A stretch of 64,000 bases of DNA from Clitopilus passeckerianus (taxonomy: Eukaryota; Basidiomycota; Agaricomycetes; Agaricales; Entolomataceae), in assembly GCA_944990035.1 (NCBI GenBank), contig CALYLX010000146.1, positions 1,116,001-1,180,000 on the forward strand, given 5' to 3'. The notes beneath the pieces are model-generated. The model searched no databases. It saw nothing but the letters and a program-made list of their open reading frames with translations, and was not told the DNA's origin. This document shows, piece by piece, positions 57,703 through 64,000 of the stretch (positions are counted from its first letter, which is position 1; every line of letters begins with the position of its first letter). The position numbers and the translations under genes were made by a program.

Positions 57703-59815
57703 TCATCTTCTCTCCTTCATCGTCAGGGCAGCTTTGGCTCTCTCACAAACTTGGGCTCTTATTCGACAAGCAAAAGGGCGGGGTTGGCTGACGTATACTC
57801 AGTTATAGAGAGTTTAGATATCAACCCAATGACTGACCAGGTGATGCCGATTTCGAACTCGACCGAAGGTACAATCTCTTTTCCGGCCTCGTCCAGGGGA
57901 CGTTGAATCGTCACCGTAGCAAGAATCGTCGCAATTGCGATCCACAGGCTTTGCTCTGCGAGATGTCTACCTGGGCAGATCCTGTGGTCGTCAGTTCTTT
58001 TAGCCATTTACCATTGTAATACTGATGTGAACCTACCTTCTTCCGAACCCCCATACAGCACTGAAACGAGGTTCTCCCCGTCCATATCGCTCTGGGTCAA
58101 AGGTTAAGGGGTCTTTGTAAACCTCTTCGTCTAGCCCCATGCCTCTAAATCAAAGTACAGCTCGACTGGTGGCAATGTTCAGTGGAATTGTCCGCCGTAC
58201 CTTATGTTAGGAATGATTGTGGTTCCCTTTGGTATAAACGCATTGTCGTATATGTCGTCTTCGGTTGAGTAATGGGGAATAGCTATGCAGAATGGTAAGC
58301 ACAAGGGTGTATGTAAGGTAGGTCAGGTCGCACCAAGCGGCACTGGTGGGCGCCATCTACGTTCAAAGATGATCAGCACAAGCATACCAACCTAAAGGAG
58401 ATAGACTTACCTGAGTGTCTCCTGCAAAATTCCTTCCACATAGGGCAAGGAAGGGCGATCATCTATCGTAGGTAGCCGATTGAGACCGAGAACTCGGTCA
58501 ATCTCCCTCCGAGCCTTATCTTGGAATGAAGGGTATAGAACCATAGCCGCGAAGAAACTGGAAAGACTCGACGACGACTTTGCACGCTATTAGTCGAGAT
58601 CAAGAAGATTGAACGCGGAGTGAGCATACCGTATCCGCTCCTGCAATATATAATACACAAGCCATCGCTCTAATAGAGTATTCTGTCATGGCGGGATGTG
58701 CAGTTTTGTCTCGTAGTGATTCCAGCCGGGTTAAAAGGAAGCAAGGCTGAGCGGTGCCTTCAGCCTGTTCGTGGACAGAAATGAGCCGGTTCCTTAGAAT
58801 TGGCTGATGGCAGGGAGCAGCGCTAACCATTCTCTGCTCCATCGTTTGATGAGGGTATTCCTTGAACTTGCGGACATACTGGCGAGATCTTCTAGCGTGC
58901 CCTACCCAATAGCCGCCTGGAAACCATGATGGAACATACTTCACTGGATTCGGCGTGTTAAAGATTCGTATTACTGAAAAAACCTCTGACTCACGAAACG
59001 GCCAGAACTCAACGAGAGCCCCCCCGTCGGGTTTGACGCAAGTGGCAGCATGTTTACAGAAGTCGTCTATTATCTTCAGGTATGGATCATCTTCGCTCTC
59101 GATTTGATGTCCGAAAGCAAGCTCGACGATGATAGTAGTCGAGTACCTGGATAACATGAATCGATCGGCTACAGAATGATAATGGTGAGGCTCACATCAC
59201 TACGTGCTCAGACCAGCTCTCGGGCTGAGCTACTAGTCGTTGTACTAATCGTCGCGCTTCGCGTGCATGGACATCCGTGTATCGATCATTGCTTATATTC
59301 TCCCTTTGCAAGAAACTATGGATGGTCCGCCTATGGAGACGAAATTCGTCGCCGTAGTCGAGGAAGAGTAACATATCTGCACTTTCTTGGCTAAGCTAAA
59401 CATCAGCGGGACTGCTGAGGCAGAGATCGCGGAAGTTGCTTACACCTCTGCCAGCGGAAACCGCGGCCTTCCACTGTATTTGGAACCACGTTTCTCCAGG
59501 AGGTCGATTGCAGGTTTGAGGCGGTTCAGAGCCAGCACGTCCTTTCCGAGGAGATTGAGGTAGGTAACGTCGCCTACGGAGGTCTGGGTTGAATGTTGAT
59601 GATAATCTTCACATGAAATGCCACATACCATAGGTCTTTCCCAGATCATGGAGGAAGATGTCGAAGTCCTTGGACGGGAGCGATCGGATGTTCCCCAACA
59701 AGGGCTCTCCCGGCGGCCCAGGAGGTAACGATAGTCGATTGTTCTTGCGTAATTTTGAGACGAATATTATGGCACATAGTGCGCAAACGGCGAGAGATGC
59801 AAGGAGAAGTGGCAT
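57703..59815 (-). CDS. Cytochrome P450 monooxygenase with Trp in the haem loop
   Basis: Starts MPLLLASLAVCALCAIIFVS (anchor), then a basic stretch and LPPGPPGEPLLGNIRSLPSK. Further blocks are VTYLNLLGKDVLALNRLKPA, YGDEFRLHRRTIHSFLQREN, FGHQIESEDDPYLKI, YWVGHARRSRQYVRKF, the I-helix YIAGADT, DNAFIPKGTTIIPNIR and the haem loop VWGFGRR + ICPGRHLAEQSLW. The canonical FGFGRR is WGFGRR here. The final exon, found by analogy, reads TCQPRPFACRIRAQVCERAK, with a TGA at 57703-57705. The I-helix intron appears to use either a TAG or an AAAG acceptor; the second gives TSSSLSSFFAAM in line with its paralogs. No stop or frameshift found. Substrate unknown. Confidence 0.87.
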
Positions 59816-60514
59816 TTATCTCCTGCATTCTTGTTCAGCAATAATTTACACGAGGCGGAGGGGACTCGACTTACAGAAAGGTCGAAGGTGGTCCTGAGAC
59901 CGCGAGCAAAGTTATGGTTCTGGGAAGTGGGAACGATCTCGAAACCCCCGGTTTGTTTTGTATGACCATTATAGAGTCGTCGCGGGGCATATCTGATACA
60001 TTCCTCCGTTTCAACAAGAGTACAGACAAAGGTCCAGATATGGTGGCATTCCCCAACGCGACTGTCATTTTGGCTTTGTTGATCATCTGAAATGTGGCCT
60101 TCTTGTTGTGCAAGACATCCAAAAACGGAAATTATCGAATCATCAATGGAAAGAGACCAGAGAGGTGTTGCCTTTCCAGAATCAGATGTCGTAGGCGGTT
60201 TCAACGATTGGATAGCGTCGTGGGTCCAAGGAACATGTGGTGATCGACATGCTTGATGGTGTCTGTGTGTAGTGGGTATCTGCCAATAAAGCTTTACGCT
60301 TGAGGACCCGTGTACCCGGCACACCTGGCAAGTGAAGAAAAAAGTAGGTGTTCTTACTATATGTCGCATCTGAGATGAAAACGAAATGTCCAGCCACCAA
60401 GGCTTCATCCGTGAAACCAATGCCGCTGAGAACGTGCCGATCTTGTGAGTACGCCTCGGAAATTTGCAAATTGCGAACGAAGGTACAACTGTGAGAGAAA
60501 CTGTTGATCTTCAT
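59816..60514 (-). other. Possible degraded gene fragment (unrecognised)
   Basis: Three minus-strand frames overlap between 59871 and 60514. One reads MKINSFSHSCTFVRNLQISE, then HVLSGIGFTDEALVAGHFVF, and after a possible 33-nt GTAAGA..CCAG intron TRVLKRKALLADTHYTQTPS ending AYDI at 60182. Another frame continues with KAKMTVALGNATISG. The pieces look protein-like, but no complete model or known domain results. The left edge is the promoter of the P450 at 57703-59815. Confidence 0.3.
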
Positions 60515-60809
60515 GTTGGCGCCAACGAGACGGTTCTAGCTTTCGCAACCTGAAAGCCAGCGTCTATATTCTTCCCTTGGTTGTTCTCCTCACAATCGCC
60601 GCCGGAAGAGGAGCACCCTCCGCCTATCACGGAGAACATGGAGCGAACACTGCTGGCTAGGATCCCACAGGACGCCATCGTTTGTGTATTCCATGACCGC
60701 CAGAAAGAATGTCCACATCCCGATGATGGGACAGCGACCCCCAGCTGGAAGCTTTTCGTGCTTGCATCTCGTTGCTGTTGATGGGAGTTAGCTTTTTGCC
60801 TGCCGGGTT

Positions 60810-60846
60810 GAGAAATCCTCTCGACGAACCTGGATGGACCTAGTTG
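60810..60846 (+). repeat. Imperfect direct repeat, copy 1
   Basis: Begins GAGAAATCCTCT and continues ACGAACC-T-GGATGG. It matches 60962-60998 at most positions, with weaker similarity continuing for about 30 bases to the right. Confidence 0.75.
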
Positions 60847-60961
60847 GTCATAAATATGGATACGGTTTGCGCGAGGCCCACGACATTATAGCCTAAACGC
60901 TCGATTTGATGCGAGTCGTTGGTCATTGTCGACCACGACGTAGCACCCTGCCAACTAGGCT

Positions 60962-60998
60962 GAGAAATCCTCTACACGAACCCGGATGGCCCAGTTGA
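60962..60998 (+). repeat. Imperfect direct repeat, copy 2
   Basis: Begins GAGAAATCCTCT and continues ACGAACCCGGATGG, 152 bases after copy 1 in the same orientation. Confidence 0.75.
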
Positions 60999-61344
60999 CC
61001 GTGGATCATGGATATATCTTGTGTGGGGCGTGCTGCAATCCTGTAATTGCCTCGAGCTTTTTGAGGTGGCTTGCCTTGCCTGCATCAAATTTTATTAAGC
61101 ACTTGCTTCGGATTGTACAGCCGCTACGACGTACCTCGTTGCAGGATCGTATGCAGGCGTTGACATGCCGGACACTTTCCAAAACGATCAGACAGATAGA
61201 ATACTCAGCAGCAGAGGTGTATGGGCCAAATCACGATTCTCAACAGCCGACTCCGATGTGTTTGCAGACCGAAAAAAAGTATATTCCCAACTCCTACGAC
61301 GACATCTGCAAACTACCTCCTTCCCCTGCCCTCGCACCACTGCT

Positions 61345-63234
61345 TCACTCGAACCTCTTCCAAGCATGTTTCTCATACTCCTTGTGTCTCGTGCGGCGTT
61401 TCTTAGGCCTACACCACGACGTTCATTAGCATTCGGTTGAGGAACGAGGGGAGTATAAGCAGAAGGACGTACAAAACCGGCACCCTAGGCTCAATCAACG
61501 CCCTTTGCTGCATACTCAAGAACCGATCCCTGAACAGGTTGCCTTCCGTCTACAAACACCAAAACACGCATCAGCACCTCATCCTTCCCTCAAAATATAT
61601 AGTTCAAAAAACGCACCTTCAACCCCCTAAAACTCTCACTCAAATCCTCCCCCAGCTGCACATCCACCTTCTCCCCGGGCACCTTATGCCTCCCTAGCTT
61701 CTCCCCCGCCATCCCCTTTGTCCTCAACTTCTGCATCCTCGCCTGTCGACGAGCTTGGGCCTCGGATTCTTGGGTACGTAGGAGACGGCGGGAGGCTTTG
61801 TGCAGGGATTTGAGGCCGCCGAGGGTGGTGAGGGAGGAGAGGAGGCGTTTTTGGTGGGTTTTGGCGAGGAGGAGACGTTTCTGGTACGAGGCGGAGGTTC
61901 GATAAGAGAAGGGTGGAGAAGAGAAGAAGACGAACCTCAGCGAGTAGTTTAGCAGCCTTCGCTTTTTGTTGCTTCGTCTTCCTTGCAGGTGCTTTCCTTA
62001 CAGGTATCTCGCCCTCCTTCCCATCGTTCCCCTCCCCATCCTCGTCTTCATCTTCGATTTTCTGCACAGTCATCCCAGGAGGCACACCCTCCTCCCCCGC
62101 ATCCTCGTGGGCATCTATCCTCGCCTTGCCCATTTTTTCTTTAATATCAGCGAAGCGAGTTTCTTCCCTCACCCTCTTCTCTTCGTCTTCATGCGCTTTT
62201 ATGAGGAGTTCTTGATGTGCCTCGAGGGGTGGGTTGTACGATGTCCCGAGGTGGGGTGTGGGGACAGCTGGGAGGAGGGTGTTTAGGGCGGGGTGGGTTA
62301 TTGATGTCGTTGGGGCCTAGTCGAAGTAGTTGAATTAGTTAAGTGGTTGAGGGAAGGGGAAGGAAACGAGATGGGGGAAACAGACCTTAACAGCCTTCTT
62401 CGTAACATACTCCAACCCATCCTTCACCTCCTCCTCCTCTCCCTCCCGCTCAGGCGCACCCCAAACATCGTACCTCCCACTCTTCTTAACAGCCTCCGTA
62501 ACCTCAGCTAACGCACTCCCGTCCTCCGTCGGGTCCACGATGGAGTTGAACGGACCTTTGCGTGGTCGTTTTCCGATTCGCAATAATCTCTCTTTCTCCT
62601 CGTGTGATAAGGTGGATTTGCGTTTTTGAGAGTGAGAGGAGGGACGAGAGAAGACGGCGGGGACGGCGGAGCGCTCGGTGAGGATTTTGGTGGAGGTTAA
62701 GGTGGCGGAGGAGAAGCGCATGGATTTTTTCACTAACATGGAAAGGAAAGAGGAGGCTGAGGAAGGAATGGAAGGGAGAGAAGGAGGAAAGTACCTTGAG
62801 CATCTCCTTGGACATCGACTTGGAATAGATCGGTGTCTTTTAGTTTTTGGAGGGAGGTTCTGAGGATGGATCATGTCAGTTTACGGGAAGGCGAAGAATG
62901 GGAGAGCTGCTGTCGATATGAAAAACAGGACGTCTTGGTGAGGAAGTCACAGTTGCAAGACCAGAATCAAGCCGAGGCCTTGGTACGAAAGAAGGGAAAG
63001 CGGAGGATGGAAAAGGAGGTGCACCTACCCCACCACTCTCTCCTCCTCTCTCATCCCTTCCAGAGCCTCCTCGACCTCCTGTATGTCAACATTCTTCCGC
63101 CATGCCTTCTTGCCTTTTCGACTTGATTGGTTATGCTGCGAAGGAGCTCCAGTCCCTGCTTTCGAGCTTTTAGTCTTCTTAACTGCAGAAGATGCGCTAG
63201 TTACGGCTACGGTTGCAGCTGGTTTTGCAGCCAT
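61345..63234 (-). CDS. NOP53: Ribosome biogenesis protein NOP53
   Basis: Nucleolar 60S biogenesis factor (GLTSCR2/PICT1 family) that recruits the exosome helicase Mtr4 to pre-60S particles. It starts at 63234 with MAAKPAATVAV and the family signature SRKGKKAWRKNVDIQEVEEA. The second exon gives TSLQKLKDTDLFQVDVQGD. Then come RLLRIGKRPRKGPFNSIVDP, SGRYDVWGAPE, TSITHPALNTLLPAVPTPHL, SYNPPLEAHQELLIKAH, an acidic-basic low-complexity stretch (KIEDEDEDGEG, RKTKQQKAKAAKLL) and KRLLSSLTTLGGLKSL. The C-terminal exons read NLFRDRFLSMQQRALIEPRV and, after a GTACGT..TGTAG intron, PKKRRTRHKEYEKHAWKRFE with a TGA at 61345-61347. That last exon exactly fits the conserved NOP53 C-terminus. Six introns; ends in the middle approximate. 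Confidence 0.93.
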
Positions 63235-63368
63235 TGTAGCAGCAAGAGTGGATGGCCGTGTGGAGGCGGGAAAGATCAAAATGAGAACGATCGAAAAAGT
63301 TTTGGCGATTTTGGAAAGGCCATTGATGACTAGTGGGATATGGACTATCGTGGGAACAAATTGGCCAT

Positions 63369-63440
63369 GGGCTCTTGGCACAGGGGTAGCGCGCACGCTT
63401 CGCATGCGTGAGGTCGTGGGTTCAAATCCCACAGTGTCCA
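63369..63440 (+). tRNA. tRNA-Ala (anticodon CGC)
   Basis: 72 bases fold into a complete cloverleaf: acceptor GGGCTCT/AGTGTCC, D arm GCAC-AGGGGTA-GCGC, anticodon arm CACGC-TTCGCAT-GCGTG with anticodon CGC, variable AGGTC, T arm GTGGG-TTCAAAT-CCCAC and discriminator A. The acceptor carries the G3-U70 wobble pair that identifies tRNA-Ala. There is one T-T mismatch at pair 5-68, and there is no intron. It lies 134 bases upstream of, and divergent from, NOP53. Confidence 0.9.
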
Positions 63441-64000
63441 TTTTAAATCGATGGCAGTTCGTTTTTATTCCGACTGGCAACTAACACAGATCATTCTGAA
63501 TATTTGAATCGTCAAGATGAGACTTGTACCAGATAAATGCTAAACGTGTGACTTCGTCGTCATTTGCACTTGCCACCAGCCGGATCCGGATCCCTACCCA
63601 AATCTTCCTTCGGCACCAACTGCAAACAATCATCCACTTCGAAGTTGAATTACTTTCTGCTCGGAGGAGAGCCATAACCTGCGACACCTAATCAAGGATC
63701 CTCAAAATAAGCTTTTCACCACATTGCCCCTATATCACCCCTGCAGCTCCATATTATGTACCAACCCATCGAATTTCCTTCTGAAAACCGTTGCTCTAGC
63801 TCCTCTCCTCGCCTTGCTTCCCCAGCGCCCAACATGCTGCGGAAGGAGACTATTCAAATAGCTGGTTATAACGACCCTCCAGCGCCGACTATGTAATGGC
63901 ACCACCGAAATCCAACCGGTACCACGTCAATTCAGTTCATATCGGTGCCATGGGGTCATCAGGGATGGAAATTCCCCAGGCCTCAGGCCGCAGTTCCTCT
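63441..64000. other. Right edge, unresolved; possible gene end on minus strand
   Basis: On the minus strand a short exon-like piece reads VDDCLQLVPKEDLGRDPDPA then GGKCK and a TGA at 63560-63562. It could be the C-terminal exon of a gene entering from the right, but the upstream splice site is poor and no other exon is certain. Otherwise nothing is recognised. Confidence 0.3.

Larger units (their letters stand above)
60515..61344. other. Intergenic region with a direct repeat
   Basis: No gene. Contains two imperfect direct copies of a segment of about 37 bases, at 60810-60846 and 60962-60998. The right end is the 3' flank of NOP53. Confidence 0.45.

Noticed and set aside
61684..62286. Plus-strand frames opposite NOP53
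   Set aside because: Low-complexity Ser/Leu-rich shadows of the acidic and basic stretches of NOP53.
63025..63480. NOP53 frame extended upstream of 63234 to a start at 63480
   Set aside because: The extension VGFEPTTSRMRSVRATPVP is the antisense translation of the tRNA-Ala gene, a well-known annotation artefact. The conserved NOP53 start is at 63234.

Overview
The window is a chromosomal segment of a filamentous fungus, most likely an agaricomycete (mushroom-forming basidiomycete). Genes are cut by many short introns (about 48-80 nt, GT..AG). Intergenic gaps are short, and the gene families (expanded cytochrome P450s, CFEM proteins, F-box proteins, multi-span orphan membrane proteins, conserved housekeeping genes) fit that group. 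All exon models here were joined by eye from splice signals, reading phase and comparison between paralogs, so exact exon ends are approximate unless stated.

Layout. 0.8-4.8 kb (+): TOF1/Swi1 (Timeless) replication-fork protein. 7.1-8.2 kb (+): bZIP transcription factor with an apparent GC-AG intron. 8.8-10.2 kb (+): transaldolase-like protein lacking the Schiff-base lysine. 11.2-12.4 kb (+): HAD phosphatase of the PHO13 type, tail to tail with a PIG-F/GPI11 gene (12.4-13.7 kb, -). 14.4-15.8 kb (+): NAD(P)-dependent reductase/epimerase. 16.2-16.8 kb (-): CFEM, probably GPI-anchored, surface protein. 17.6-18.1 kb (+): ribosomal protein L31.

18.5-26.5 kb is a tandem segmental duplication of about 3.4 kb. 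Two copies of a roughly 850-aa orphan membrane-protein gene are separated by a truncated copy of the last exon of the neighbouring four-span membrane-protein gene. A full-length diverged paralog of that four-span gene lies at 30.5-32.2 kb on the other strand. Between them are a small beta-trefoil lectin-like gene (27.1-27.7 kb, -) and an F-box gene (28.7-30.1 kb, -). RPL34 follows (32.5-33.0 kb, -).

34.6-44.6 kb (-) holds an acetoacetyl-CoA synthetase, a multi-span membrane protein and two tandem ketopantoate-reductase-like genes. COP9 signalosome subunit 1 (44.9-46.8 kb, -) separates these from a cytochrome P450 array (47.4-59.8 kb): one pseudogene (+), three apparently intact genes (-), one exon-sized relic, and an unrecognised gene in the middle. 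The right end has NOP53 (61.3-63.2 kb, -), a tRNA-Ala(CGC) gene (+) and an unresolved edge.

The main theme is local tandem duplication followed by decay, gene conversion or divergence: the membrane-protein pair, the reductase pair and the P450 array, set between stable housekeeping genes. The acetoacetyl-CoA synthetase, the reductases and the P450s could form a loose metabolic neighbourhood, but no core biosynthetic enzyme (PKS, NRPS, terpene synthase) is visible, so this remains conjecture.
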